Shown here piece after piece: positions 41,662-51,400 of a DNA stretch of 64,000 nucleotides (within the stretch, counting starts at the first letter, position 1; each line of letters begins with the position of its first letter). The stretch is from Thiofaba sp039822285. GTDB lineage: Bacteria; Pseudomonadota; Gammaproteobacteria; Halothiobacillales; Halothiobacillaceae. Under the pieces are notes generated by a model. That model was not told where the DNA came from, searched no databases, and saw only the letters and a list, made by a program, of their open reading frames with translations. The position numbers and the translations under genes are program-made. The DNA lies in the NCBI RefSeq assembly GCF_039822285.1, contig NZ_JBAJEY010000001.1, forward strand, positions 819,812 to 883,811. Direction: 5' to 3'.

Positions 41662-41703
41662 GCCCTCACCCCCGCCCCCTCTCCCGCGGGCGGGAGAGGG
41701 GTG
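41662..41703. repeat. CT-rich palindromic repeat copy
   Basis: CCCTCACCCCCGCCCCCTCTC followed by a GCGGGCGGGAGAGGG arm forms a strong hairpin between the convergent pump and GGDEF genes. It shares the CCCTCTCCC/GGGAGAGGG core with the copies at 7229, 25340 and 63811. It may act as a two-way terminator. Confidence 0.75.
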
Positions 41704-41724
41704 TGAAGCTCCGTAAACGCACTC

Positions 41725-43071
41725 TCAGGCCGCCACCACGCAGTTGCGTCCGGACTGCTTGGCGCGGTAGAGCCGCTCATCCGCCGCGTGGACGAACTGC
41801 TCCTGGGTGTCGGCGTTCATCTCCGGGTACGAGGCCGCGCCAATGCTGACCGTGACGCGGAAGCTCTGCTCCCCATGGGTGACGACAAGGTCCTCCACCG
41901 CGTGACGTAGGCGCTGGGCCAGCGTCTTGGCGTCGTGACACGAGGCGCCCGGCAGGATGACCATGAACTCCTCGCCGCCGTAGCGCAGCAGGACATCGCC
42001 CTCGCGCAGCAGCGAGCGCACCAGGCGCGCCACCTTGACCAGCACGCGGTCGCCCACCAGATGGCCGTAGGTATCGTTGATGCGCTTGAAGTGGTCGATG
42101 TCCACCATCAGCACGGCCAACGGCAGGTCGGCGCGGACCGCACGGCTGAATTCCTCGTTCAGGCGCTGCATGCCGAAGCGGCGGTTGTATACCCCGGTGA
42201 GGGGGTCGAGCGCGGCCAGGCGCTGCAGGTTGTCGTGGGCGATGGCATTGCGCAGGGCCAGCGAAAGGGCGCGACGGAAGATCTCCAGGCGGGTGCGGGT
42301 GCCCTCCGGGAAGGGCGTGGCGCTGGCGAGCACCACAACCCCCAGCGTGACCTCCTTGTACAGGATGGGCACGATGAACACCTCGAGCGGACGGAATTCC
42401 ATCACCACCCCATCGACCTTCAGTCCCTCGGGGATCTGGAGCAGACGGATGTCGCCCCCCTTCATCGCCAGGCGCAGCTGGTCGCCGCAGGCAAAGCCCT
42501 GGTCCTCCCGTAGGCCCTGGCGGGCACACACGCGCATCTCGCCCTCCTCCTCCAGCAGCAGGGCCCCGCCCGCCGCGCCCGTGTCGTGCATCAGGTGCTG
42601 GAGGGCCTCCTCGGCCAGCGGACCGAGCTCGATGCGGCTGACCATCAGGTCGGAGAAACTCTGCACTGCCTGCTCGGTGCGGTAGGACTCAGCCAGGGCA
42701 TGCACCAGGCCGTTGAAGGCACGCGCGCTGGTACCGATCACGTCGTCGGAGTCCTCCGGGATGCGGCACTGGTCCGGACCGCAGCGGGTGTGATCGAAGG
42801 ATTCGCTGTCGCGCAGGTTGGCAGCAACGAACTCCATGCGCTCCGCCAAGAGCCGCAGACGGGAGCCGACTACCAGCCGCGCGAGGGCCTGGTTGACGGT
42901 TCCGGCGACGGCCCCGGCCGTCAGGCAGGCGGCGAAGAAACCGGGGGTGAGGACATGGGCGGCGGGCACGCCCAGCACGACCAGGAACAGGGGGAAGAGC
43001 AGCCCCACCCCGAGGCCGAAGGCCACCATCCAGATGGCGAGATCCGTGAAAACCTTGCGCGTGAGACGCAT
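41725..43071 (-). CDS. Membrane diguanylate cyclase with GAF-like and GGDEF domains
   Basis: A 448-residue protein. Two membrane helices (about residues 10-33 and 42-62) are followed by a HAMP-like stretch, a GAF-like sensor (about 130-270), and a GGDEF domain from about 285 with DPLTGVYNRR, VDIDHFKRIND and the active-site RYGGEEF. An intact GGEEF predicts synthesis of cyclic di-GMP. Its cue is unknown. The region 43072-43260 upstream has no gene. Confidence 0.93.
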   Translation of the reverse strand: MRLTRKVFTDLAIWMVAFGLGVGLLFPLFLVVLGVPAAHVLTPGFFAACLTAGAVAGTVNQALARLVVGSRLRLLAERMEFVAANLRDSESFDHTRCGPDQCRIPEDSDDVIGTSARAFNGLVHALAESYRTEQAVQSFSDLMVSRIELGPLAEEALQHLMHDTGAAGGALLLEEEGEMRVCARQGLREDQGFACGDQLRLAMKGGDIRLLQIPEGLKVDGVVMEFRPLEVFIVPILYKEVTLGVVVLASATPFPEGTRTRLEIFRRALSLALRNAIAHDNLQRLAALDPLTGVYNRRFGMQRLNEEFSRAVRADLPLAVLMVDIDHFKRINDTYGHLVGDRVLVKVARLVRSLLREGDVLLRYGGEEFMVILPGASCHDAKTLAQRLRHAVEDLVVTHGEQSFRVTVSIGAASYPEMNADTQEQFVHAADERLYRAKQSGRNCVVAA

Positions 43072-43260
43072 CGCTCATCCTCCTTGACCGCCCAGCCGAG
43101 CCCCGACGGGCGGCGTTCATCAGAAATTAATAACGTTTGAGCGTAGTGCCCTTCTGATGGGAGCGGTAATCAAGGCTTTTCATGCCGAGCCCATCCCTTT
43201 CTATCGTTAAGGCCTTGGCTCGGCAGGTACGGACAAAAGCGAGGCTTTTCTGGACGGCCC

Positions 43261-46200
43261 TCAGCCCGCGCCGGGCGCGGACCACTCGCACCAGCCGCCC
43301 AGGAGGGGGAAATACAGGCCAAGGCGCACGGAACGATCGGGATCGAGCGCCGCCAGCAAGGCGGCATAACCCTCCAGTTGCGGACGATAGTGCGCCTGCT
43401 GGCGCGCAAGGAAATCCGCCAGCGTCTCCCCGCACGCGGGCTCGGCGGTCTTGTAGTCGATGATCCAGCGCACCCCTTGGTCGATGAAGCTGCGGTCGAT
43501 CACCGCGCTGACAGGCGCGCCCCCCATCACCCCGCCGAGCGCCCATTCACAGCGCGCATCCTCGTGCGCCGTCAGAATCCAGCGGCCGCGCGGATCGGCC
43601 AGCGTGCCTTCCACGGCGTGCAGGACGCGCGCCAGGGCATCCTCCAGCCTGTGCTCCACCACCCCAAGCTCCTGCAGGTTCCGGCGCAGGGCCGGCGCCA
43701 CTTGGCGCAGGCGCGCCACCGGCCACGCCTCCGCCCCCTCCAGGGCGATGCGCTCAAACAGGCGGTGCACCAGGGTGCCCACATGGCGCGGGGTGTCATC
43801 CCCCTCGCCCTCATCCGCCACCTCCCCCCCTTCCCAGGTGGCGCGCCGGCTGAGGGGCTGGGCCGTGGCCGGACCGACAGGGATGCCCGGCGGTGGGTCG
43901 GGCGGGCACCAGTCCAGCGGCAGACGCCGAAGGGCCAGGTGCGCAGGCTGAGAACCTGAAGGCTCCGGGAGGGATGGCGTGGGGCTGGTCGCGGCAGGTA
44001 CCGACGGCGGCTCCACCGCATGCTCGATCCCCGGCCAGAGGCGTGCGAGCAGAGAACGGGCCGGAGGCCTCCAGCCGCCATCCCTGTCGAGCGGCACCTC
44101 GGCCACAAGATGCAGGCGCTGGATCGCACGGGTCGCGGCGACGTACAGGAGCCGGCCATCCTCGTAGCTGCCGCGGGCCTCCTGGATGCGCCCAAGCCAG
44201 GTGTAGAGCGGACTGTCCTGCTCGCCCACGCCCTTGATGGGGGCGAGCAGCAGGTCGGCCTCGCTGCGGCCGAGGTGATTGGCCTCGCGCTCGAGCCACA
44301 GCAGGAGTTGGCTGTCGCTCCCCCGCGGCACCCGGGCCAGCCCCGGAACGATCACGGTGTGGAATTGCAGTCCCTTGGATTTGTGGATGGTCATGACCTG
44401 GACGCTCGCGCCACTCTCGGGCGGAGCGAACAGCTCCTTCAGCTCGCGCTCGAGCGTATCCACGCCAAGCTCATCTCCCAGGGTATCGAGCAGGTCGAGG
44501 ACGATGCGCGCCTCCTCGAGCTCCCGCGCGCTCCTGGCGCAGGCCGGCCCCCCCAGGGCCAGCCAGGCCCCTTCGACCTGGCGGCGCAAGGGCACACGCC
44601 CGGTGTCGTGCAGGCTGGTTGCCAAAACCTTACGCAGGCGCAGCAGGCGAGCGCGGCCCTCCTCGCTGAGCGCGGCAAGCCGGGCCTCATCGTGCATGGC
44701 CTGCCAGAGGGTGGTCGGCTCGCTCTCCCCGGCCAGCGCGTGCAGGTCGGCAAGCGGAAGGCCGCACCACGGCGCGCGCAGCACGGCAAGCCAGGCGATG
44801 CGATCAGCCGGGTGCAGCAGGGCACGGGTCAGGGCCAGCAGGTCCTGCACCATCGGCTGGTCGGCCAGCTGCTCGATTTCCACCGCCTGGAAGGGAATGC
44901 CGGCCGCGCGCAGGGCGGGTAGGATGCGGGCGAGATGCCCGCGCGAACGGACCAGGATGGCGATGCTCCGGTCAGCGGGCTTCACCTCGCCATCCCGCTC
45001 AAGCCGGGCCAGGGCCTCGCGGGTGAGGCGCACCACCTCGTCGGCCTCAAGCCTCCCGGGCTGGCCATCGTCCTTGCCGGGCTTGGGGAACAGACAAAGG
45101 CGCACCGCCTCCCCTTCGGCCTTGGGATGGTGCGCGCTGGAGGGGGTGTAGGGCACCGCACCCTCGGCAATGTTCTCGCGCTCAGCCAGCACGCGGGGGA
45201 AGACGGCGTTCACCCAGTCGACCACCCCCGCCTGCGAGCGGAAGTTGGTGGTGAGGGTCAGGGGGGCCAAGCGCAGCACGCCATCCCCGCAGCGGATCCC
45301 CTCGCGCTGGGCGCGCAGGAACAGGCCGACCTCGGCCTCGCGGAAGCGGTAGATCGACTGCATCGGGTCGCCGACCAGGAACAGGCTGCGCCCCTCCTGT
45401 TCGGTGAACGGCGCCGCCCCCGGCTGCCAGCCGCTGAGCAGCCGTTCGAGCAGGGCGAACTGGCTGTGCGAGGTGTCCTGGAACTCATCCAGCAGGATGT
45501 GACGCAGGCGGTAGTCGAAGGCCAGCAGGAGGTCGCTCGGCGCGTCCGCCTCACCCAGGGCACGCAACGCACCCTGCGCGGTCTCGACGAAATCGACCTC
45601 GCCGCGCGCGGCGAAGATCAGCCACAGCTCGCCCAAGGCCAGCCGGAGCAGCTGCAGCAGGGCCTCGAGCACCGCCCAGTCGGCATCGGCATAGGCGGGC
45701 CTTGGCATGGCACGGGTGGCATGCAGGGCCGGCGCGAGGTCGGGGTGCTCACGCAGGGCGTCGAGCAGGGCCACCACGCGCTCCTTGAAGGCTGTACGTT
45801 CGGCCTTGGTATCCTTGTCGATGCCTTTCTCGCTCGGCGCGGGCACCCCGTCGTTGGCCCTGAGGGTCTTGCGCCATTCCCCCTCTTTGGTCAGGAGCAG
45901 GTCGGCCAGCCCCTGCCAGCGCGACAGCCCATCCACCCCCGCCTGCGGCCAACCGGGGACATCCCACTGCAGGCGACGGTCGTCGTCCGCCACCCCCGCC
46001 GCGGCCAGATGGGCGCACAGCAAGGCCGCCACACAGGCGGTCTCCTCACGCAGGGCGGCGGGAAACAGGGCATGCAGGCTGTCCAGCTCGTCCTCGACCA
46101 TGCGCCGGATGGCCGCCTCCAGCGCCGCGCGCCGTGCCTGGGACGTGGCCTCGGCGCCAAAGACATGGCGCCCCCACTGGTCGCGTTTGCCGAGCATGGC

Positions 46201-46800
46201 GGCCAGAAGGTCACGCACCCGGGCGAGGTCGTTGCCGAGATGGCGCAGCAGGGTTTCCAGCGCGGCGACGTCGGCATCCTCCTGCCCCTCCGTGTCCATG
46301 CGCGCCTCGATGCGCTCGACGACCCGGTCCGCGGCCTCGCGGTAGAGCGCCTGCGCATCGTCGCTGATCACCGCCGCAGCACCGAAGCGGGCGGTCAGCG
46401 GCAGGCGGGCGGCCAGGCCGTGACTGAAGGCGTCGATGGTCTGGATACGCAGGCGCGCCGGCTGTTGGAGCAGGTTCCAGCCGAGCAGGCGGTCGCGCGC
46501 GAGCGCGGCCCGGGCCCGCTCGCGCTGGCGCACCAGGTGTTCGGGGGCATCCAGAGGCAGGGGCGAATCCGCCTCGCGCAGGGCGTGCAGGATGCGGCTC
46601 TGCATCTCCCCCGCCGCCTTGCGGGTGAAGGTAATGGCGAGGATCTCCTCCGGCCGCTCGACCTCGGCCAGCAGCACCAGCATGCGCTGGATCAGAAGCT
46701 CGGTCTTGCCCGAACCGGCCGGGGCCTGGACGATGCAGCACAGGCGCGCATCCAGCGCCTGCTCGCGGAGGGTGGCATCCGGCGGGGCGGCCTTAGTCAT
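43261..46800 (-). CDS. addA: UvrD-type helicase-nuclease, AddA-like (exonuclease V beta-type)
   Basis: A 1179-residue superfamily 1 helicase. It has Walker A QAPAGSGKTELLIQR near residue 30, AITFTRKAAGEMQ, DEFQDTSHSQF (motif II), FLVGDPMQSIYRFREAE, VMTIHKSKGLQF and VAATRAIQRLHL. A C-terminal PD-(D/E)XK nuclease has WIIDYKTAEP near residue 1110. With AddB it processes double-strand breaks for RecA loading. ATG 46800 is inside the last eight bases of addB. Confidence 0.9.
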   Translation of the reverse strand: MTKAAPPDATLREQALDARLCCIVQAPAGSGKTELLIQRMLVLLAEVERPEEILAITFTRKAAGEMQSRILHALREADSPLPLDAPEHLVRQRERARAALARDRLLGWNLLQQPARLRIQTIDAFSHGLAARLPLTARFGAAAVISDDAQALYREAADRVVERIEARMDTEGQEDADVAALETLLRHLGNDLARVRDLLAAMLGKRDQWGRHVFGAEATSQARRAALEAAIRRMVEDELDSLHALFPAALREETACVAALLCAHLAAAGVADDDRRLQWDVPGWPQAGVDGLSRWQGLADLLLTKEGEWRKTLRANDGVPAPSEKGIDKDTKAERTAFKERVVALLDALREHPDLAPALHATRAMPRPAYADADWAVLEALLQLLRLALGELWLIFAARGEVDFVETAQGALRALGEADAPSDLLLAFDYRLRHILLDEFQDTSHSQFALLERLLSGWQPGAAPFTEQEGRSLFLVGDPMQSIYRFREAEVGLFLRAQREGIRCGDGVLRLAPLTLTTNFRSQAGVVDWVNAVFPRVLAERENIAEGAVPYTPSSAHHPKAEGEAVRLCLFPKPGKDDGQPGRLEADEVVRLTREALARLERDGEVKPADRSIAILVRSRGHLARILPALRAAGIPFQAVEIEQLADQPMVQDLLALTRALLHPADRIAWLAVLRAPWCGLPLADLHALAGESEPTTLWQAMHDEARLAALSEEGRARLLRLRKVLATSLHDTGRVPLRRQVEGAWLALGGPACARSARELEEARIVLDLLDTLGDELGVDTLERELKELFAPPESGASVQVMTIHKSKGLQFHTVIVPGLARVPRGSDSQLLLWLEREANHLGRSEADLLLAPIKGVGEQDSPLYTWLGRIQEARGSYEDGRLLYVAATRAIQRLHLVAEVPLDRDGGWRPPARSLLARLWPGIEHAVEPPSVPAATSPTPSLPEPSGSQPAHLALRRLPLDWCPPDPPPGIPVGPATAQPLSRRATWEGGEVADEGEGDDTPRHVGTLVHRLFERIALEGAEAWPVARLRQVAPALRRNLQELGVVEHRLEDALARVLHAVEGTLADPRGRWILTAHEDARCEWALGGVMGGAPVSAVIDRSFIDQGVRWIIDYKTAEPACGETLADFLARQQAHYRPQLEGYAALLAALDPDRSVRLGLYFPLLGGWCEWSAPGAG

Positions 46801-49510
46801 CGCCTTCCTCCTGCAGCGCATGGCCCCCCCCCGCCAGCTCGTGGATGCGGCAGAGCATACCGAGCGGGCAGGTGGTGCAGACGTTCGGGGCGCGCGGATC
46901 GACCACCGCCTGCCCGGCGCGGAAGTCCCCCGCCAGCCGGGTGAGCACCTCCTGCCAGGCGGCCAGCTGGGCCGTCCAGTCGGGCTCGGCGGGCTTCAGC
47001 CCCTCGACGCCATCGCCCTGCCCCAAAAGCCGCATCTCCCCCGGACGCACCTGGGCGAAGGCCATGGCACGGATGTTCTCCTGACTCACCGCATAGAGCG
47101 GCAGCTGGGGCGCGGCCGGGCGCTCGCCGGCCCAGTCCGCCAGCGCGGCGCGGCCAGTCTTGTAGTCGATGATCATCCGCCCGCCGTCCGCCAGGCGATC
47201 CACCCGATCGAGCTTGACCTTGAGCCGAAGGCCGGCGATCTCGATGCCGCGCACCGCCTCGCGGTCCTCGACGGTAAAGGGCGAACGCTCCCGCTCGAGG
47301 GCCAGCCACTCGAGCGCAAGGGCAGTCAGGCGCTCGATCTCCAGGCGCTGCAGCCGCTCCGGCCACAGGTTGCGCCGTTTGCGGGCCTCCTCGGCCACCA
47401 CCTCGCCGGCGTGGCGCTGCACCCGCGCGGTCAGGGCCGCCTCCTCCAACGCGAGCAGCGTGGCCTGATCATGAAGCTCGCCCCACACCCGTTCGAGCAG
47501 GGCGTGCAGCAGCACGCCGCGCACCCGGGCATCCGGGCCGAGGTCGGGCTCCTCCAGCGGCTGGGCGCGAAGACGCAGCTCGGCGAAGGCGCGGAACGGG
47601 CAGGCGGACTGCAGCTCCAGCATGCGCGCCCCACCGGGCGCCACCTCCCCCTGGGCCAAGGGGGGCGCCTGGGGATCGGTCAGGCTTTCGAGCGCCACGC
47701 CCTCCCCCCACTGTTCGGGCAGGGGCAGACCCGACGGCTCGGGCAACCCATCCATCTCCGGCAGGTGGTCGAACAGCGGGCTCGGCTCCAGTTCGCGCCC
47801 TCCGTCCTGCTGCGGATGGCTGACGATCACCTCGGGCGCGAGCATGAGCAGGCGCGCGCTGATGCGGCGCAGGTAGTCGAGCTCACGCTTGGGAGAGGCA
47901 TGCGGCAGACCGAGGCGGGCCTGCAGGCGCATGGGCAGGAAGGGGTTGGGGCGTGCATCCGGCGGCCATTGCTCGTGGTGCATGCCGAGCAGCCAGACGG
48001 CATCGAAGGCAAGGCCCACGGCCTCCAGCGGGCCGAGCACCTGCACCCTCGCATCCTGTGCGGCCTCTGGCTGGAACAGGGTCTCGACGGCCAGTGTGCG
48101 CAGCTGGGCCAGGGCCTCGCCGCGCGTCATGCGCGGCCGCACGATCTCCAGCCGCGCCAGCTTGGCCAGCGCCTCGAACCAGGCCTGACGGAGCTGGAAG
48201 GACGGGCTGTCGAGCGCCGCATCGCCGGGCCAGCCGGCCAGCCTCAGCGCCTCACGCAGGGTCGTCGCCCAGGCCGCGGGGGACTGCTGCCGCGGCTGCC
48301 CCTGCTGATGCTCATGCAGACGGGCGAGCACCCGCCCAAACAGCGGGCAACCGCCCTCCGCAGCCTGCCGGCGCACATGCTCGCGCGACACCCTTCGCTC
48401 GCCCTGTTGGCGCAGGCGGGCGTCCAGCAGGGCGCGGGCGTCGCGCTCCTGCTCAAAGCCGCCCAGGAACGGGCTGCGCAGGGCCTGGCCGAGGGTGTCG
48501 AGCTCAAGGCGGGCATCGCCGAGGGCGAAGACCAGGAAGGCGGCACGCACCATGCCATGTTCGATCAGCGGCGTGCCGAGCGAGATGTTCCATGGCCGGG
48601 GCGTGTCACTCATGCCCGGCAGCAGGGCCTGAGGGGCGAGCTGGGCGTCGAGCAGGCGCGAGAGACGCGCCCGGCGTTCACCCAGGTCGGGGGCGATGAT
48701 GGCCAGGCGGGCGGAAGGGTTTCGCTCCAGCCACGCCCGCGCCCAGCGGGCGGCGGCCTCATCCTCGCGGGCGGCATCGGGGAAGCTGATGCGGCCCTGG
48801 CGCGGGGTCTCCTCCAGCATGAGCGGGAGCTGGGCGGCTGCCGCAGCCTTGGGGCTGGGGTTTACCCCCCCTTCCATGGAGAGCCCTGCGAGGCGCTCCA
48901 CCCGCGTGCCACGCTGCACCAGAGCCTCCAGCAGGGCCTCCTGCACCGGCGTCCAGTCCTCGAAACCGAGCAGCAGGATGTGCGCGGGCGGGGTGATGCG
49001 ACCCGCGTCGAGCGCTTCGATGAGGCGGGCGGGCAGACTGGCCTCATCCAGCCAGCCCTGCTTGTCGCATTCGCGCGCGAACCGCTCCGCCCAGCGCTGG
49101 AAATGGAGCACGTCGTCGTTGCATTCGAGCGGGTCGAAGGGCAGCGACAAGCGCCAGCCCTGCACCAGTCCCCAGGCCTCCTGGGCCAGCCTTGCCGAGC
49201 CCGCGACCTGCAACAGGGCAGGCGCATCCTCCTGAATGATGTCCTGCCAGACCTGCGCGGCCTGCTGCGCGTCGAGCAGCAGCGGGGCGTCCCCATCCAG
49301 CCAGCTCGCCTCCGCCCACAGGCGACGCAGCCAGCCGCCCCAGGGCAGGATGTCCGGTGCGGGCCAGACGCTCCGGGACGCTGCGGCGTGCCGGGTGAAC
49401 GTCGTGCGCCAATGGCGCGCCAGGCGGTTGTTGACGGTGACGAGGGTGGCGCCCTCACGCAGGGCGCCTAGGAGGGGCTGCAAGGCATCGTCCGTGGTTT
49501 GCATGTTCAT
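46793..49510 (-). CDS. addB: AddB-like PD-(D/E)XK nuclease and inactivated-helicase subunit
   Basis: A 905-residue partner of AddA (the TIGR03623-type DNA repair protein). The N-terminal helicase-like half lacks a usable Walker A. The C-terminal nuclease domain has MIIDYKTGRAAL near residue 790. Four Cys in the AddB iron-sulfur pattern are split around the nuclease (QSACPFRAFAE and NVCTTCPLGMLC). A hairpin overlaps the ATG at 49510; ATG 49504 is the alternative. Confidence 0.87.
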   Translation of the reverse strand: MNMQTTDDALQPLLGALREGATLVTVNNRLARHWRTTFTRHAAASRSVWPAPDILPWGGWLRRLWAEASWLDGDAPLLLDAQQAAQVWQDIIQEDAPALLQVAGSARLAQEAWGLVQGWRLSLPFDPLECNDDVLHFQRWAERFARECDKQGWLDEASLPARLIEALDAGRITPPAHILLLGFEDWTPVQEALLEALVQRGTRVERLAGLSMEGGVNPSPKAAAAAQLPLMLEETPRQGRISFPDAAREDEAAARWARAWLERNPSARLAIIAPDLGERRARLSRLLDAQLAPQALLPGMSDTPRPWNISLGTPLIEHGMVRAAFLVFALGDARLELDTLGQALRSPFLGGFEQERDARALLDARLRQQGERRVSREHVRRQAAEGGCPLFGRVLARLHEHQQGQPRQQSPAAWATTLREALRLAGWPGDAALDSPSFQLRQAWFEALAKLARLEIVRPRMTRGEALAQLRTLAVETLFQPEAAQDARVQVLGPLEAVGLAFDAVWLLGMHHEQWPPDARPNPFLPMRLQARLGLPHASPKRELDYLRRISARLLMLAPEVIVSHPQQDGGRELEPSPLFDHLPEMDGLPEPSGLPLPEQWGEGVALESLTDPQAPPLAQGEVAPGGARMLELQSACPFRAFAELRLRAQPLEEPDLGPDARVRGVLLHALLERVWGELHDQATLLALEEAALTARVQRHAGEVVAEEARKRRNLWPERLQRLEIERLTALALEWLALERERSPFTVEDREAVRGIEIAGLRLKVKLDRVDRLADGGRMIIDYKTGRAALADWAGERPAAPQLPLYAVSQENIRAMAFAQVRPGEMRLLGQGDGVEGLKPAEPDWTAQLAAWQEVLTRLAGDFRAGQAVVDPRAPNVCTTCPLGMLCRIHELAGGGHALQEEGDD

Positions 49511-49537
49511 GCCCGTCTGGAGAACGGACGGGCATGA
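49507..49537. repeat. Hairpin covering the addB start codon
   Basis: A perfect 11-bp inverted repeat (TCATGCCCGTC, nine-base loop, GACGGGCATGA) includes the addB ATG in its inner strand. In mRNA this would hide the start codon. It may also act as a terminator for the gene ending at 49553, though no T-run follows. Confidence 0.75.
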
Positions 49538-49552
49538 TCCCATATCAACCGG

Positions 49553-50596
49553 TCAGACGGCGAGATCGAGCTGCTGAATCACCCCCGCCCGGCCATCCTC
49601 CCCAAGCCACACCCCGCTCTGGCGGAGCTTGGCCTGCAGGGTCTGGTCGGCGTCGCGCTGCTCGAAGGGGGTGGACAGGGCGGTCAGCGACAGCGCTCCA
49701 ATCCCCAGCTCCCGCAGGCTCACGAGCCGGCCGCCCGCTCCCGCATCCAGCCAGACCTTCAGGCGGTTGAAAATGGCATCGCCCTCGTCGATCCAGCCAT
49801 TGCCATCGCCATCCAGGCTGGAGAGCTCGGCAAAGCCATCACCGCTGAGTGCACCAAACAATTCGCGGCCATCGTCGATGCGCCCGTTGCCATTGCGATC
49901 GAAGGCCAGAAAGCCCTGACCCGCCGCCAGACGGGGGAGATTTTCGGCCTGACCATCGGCATCCAGGTCGAAGGCAAAGCGCCCCTCCCCGAAGGCGGCC
50001 GGGCCGTTCAGGCTGATCACCAGCGGGTCCTTGAGCCGCTCGCGCACCTCGCTGCTACTCACCGCGGTCATCTCGAAGAAGCTGCGCTCGAGGGTGAAGC
50101 CAAGCTCAAAGCGGATGGAGCGCCCGTCCGCCGTCTGCACCATGCCTTGGGCCTGGAAGGTGACCGCCTCGTATTCCATACGCAGGCTCAGCGCCGAGCG
50201 GTCGATCCGCACCGGGCCATCCTGGGCGGCCTCACCCGGGCGGGTGGGCGGCGTGGAGGCTGCGGGCGGCGCCTCGCCCCCCACACTCTCCTCGGGGCTG
50301 ACCGGCGCTTTTGCGAGGCGCAGCGCCTGACCGGTGATGCGCTCGATGAGGGCGGCGAGCACCCGCAGACGTCCCTCGACATGGGCCAGTGGGTCATCGG
50401 GCTCGGCTTTGGGCGGGTCGGAAGGTGCGGGTGACTGCGTCGTCGCCATGACCGTGGGCTGGGCGGTCGGCGCGGTTGGGAGGGGGGCCACGGTGGACCG
50501 CGGCAGAGGGGTGACCCTCTCCCGCACCTCGTCGTGGCGCGCGCTGGCGAACTGATGCTGGGCCCTCATATCGAGGGCGGCGGACTGGATGCGCAT
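49553..50596 (-). CDS. Protein with EF-hand-like calcium loops (function unknown)
   Basis: A 347-residue protein without a signal peptide. A Pro/Ala-rich first third is followed by a beta-rich middle and three Asp-rich loops in a row: DLDADGQAENL, DRNGNGRIDDGRELFG and DGDGNGWIDEGDAIFNRLKVW. These match the D-x-D/N-x-D-G pattern of EF-hand or dockerin calcium sites, and the DGRELFG...F..L..W pattern recurs in proteobacterial proteins of unknown role. The genes around it (addB, 2OG oxygenase) give no hint. Confidence 0.7.
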   Translation of the reverse strand: MRIQSAALDMRAQHQFASARHDEVRERVTPLPRSTVAPLPTAPTAQPTVMATTQSPAPSDPPKAEPDDPLAHVEGRLRVLAALIERITGQALRLAKAPVSPEESVGGEAPPAASTPPTRPGEAAQDGPVRIDRSALSLRMEYEAVTFQAQGMVQTADGRSIRFELGFTLERSFFEMTAVSSSEVRERLKDPLVISLNGPAAFGEGRFAFDLDADGQAENLPRLAAGQGFLAFDRNGNGRIDDGRELFGALSGDGFAELSSLDGDGNGWIDEGDAIFNRLKVWLDAGAGGRLVSLRELGIGALSLTALSTPFEQRDADQTLQAKLRQSGVWLGEDGRAGVIQQLDLAV

Positions 50597-50714
50597 GGGG
50601 AAGCTCCGTGGAGGTGGAGTGGCCCCAGGCTATCGGCCGGAGGAGAAAAATCTTGAGCCTACAGCCAGTTACCTGCGATCACAGGTGACTTCACAGGGTT
50701 GTGCGACCATCTGC

Positions 50715-51314
50715 TCACCCCCGCCGCCACCAGCCGGTCAGGCTCAGGCGCTCGCGATGTGCGGGCAGGACCTCGTGCGGGAAGCGTTCGGAGAGGAAGG
50801 CGACGAAGGTGCCGGCCTCAGGTGGCACCTCGCACAGCACGCGGCTCTCATCCTGCGGGTCGAAGATGCGCAGCATCCCGCCATGCTCGGGACGCCAGCC
50901 GGGGTTGAGGTAGAGCAGCACGGTGACGGTGCGCGCGGAGCGCCCCTGCGGGTTGTCGTAGTGGCGCTGGTAGCCGCCCCCCGGCGGGTAGAGGGCGAAA
51001 TGGCACTCCAGCTCGCGCAGGCCGAGATAAAGCGCGCGATTGAGCGCCTCGCGCATCGCCTCCATGGCCTGCCAGAAGGGCTGCATCGCCACGCCGCCTT
51101 CCCCCCACTCCAGCCAGTCGATGGCATCGCCGCGCACCGCCGAAACACGCATGGCCTGATTGCCGATGCCCGCCGGGCGGAAGCGTTCGCGCCGCGCCAG
51201 GGCCTCGGCGCGCACCGCCTCGACCACGTCGGGCGGGAAGGCCTTGGGCACCACGGCGTAGCCTGGCCCGGCCAAGCCCTCGATCACGGTATTCCAGAGT
51301 GCCTCGCTGTCCAT
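50715..51314 (-). CDS. 2-oxoglutarate/Fe(II)-dependent oxygenase (prolyl 4-hydroxylase-like)
   Basis: A 199-residue double-stranded beta-helix protein with the iron ligands in RHYDNPQ (HxD) and FPHEVLPAHRERLSLTGWW, whose Arg would bind 2-oxoglutarate. It resembles prolyl hydroxylase-like proteins of bacteria; the substrate is unknown. It is divergent from mtaD by 86 bases. Confidence 0.85.
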   Translation of the reverse strand: MDSEALWNTVIEGLAGPGYAVVPKAFPPDVVEAVRAEALARRERFRPAGIGNQAMRVSAVRGDAIDWLEWGEGGVAMQPFWQAMEAMREALNRALYLGLRELECHFALYPPGGGYQRHYDNPQGRSARTVTVLLYLNPGWRPEHGGMLRIFDPQDESRVLCEVPPEAGTFVAFLSERFPHEVLPAHRERLSLTGWWRRG

Positions 51315-51400
51315 TCATCACCTCCTCTTGCAGCACGGTCATTGTGCAACGCGCACGCCCAAGCGGGTATATTGACGCGATCTTTCGGAACCGCCATGCC

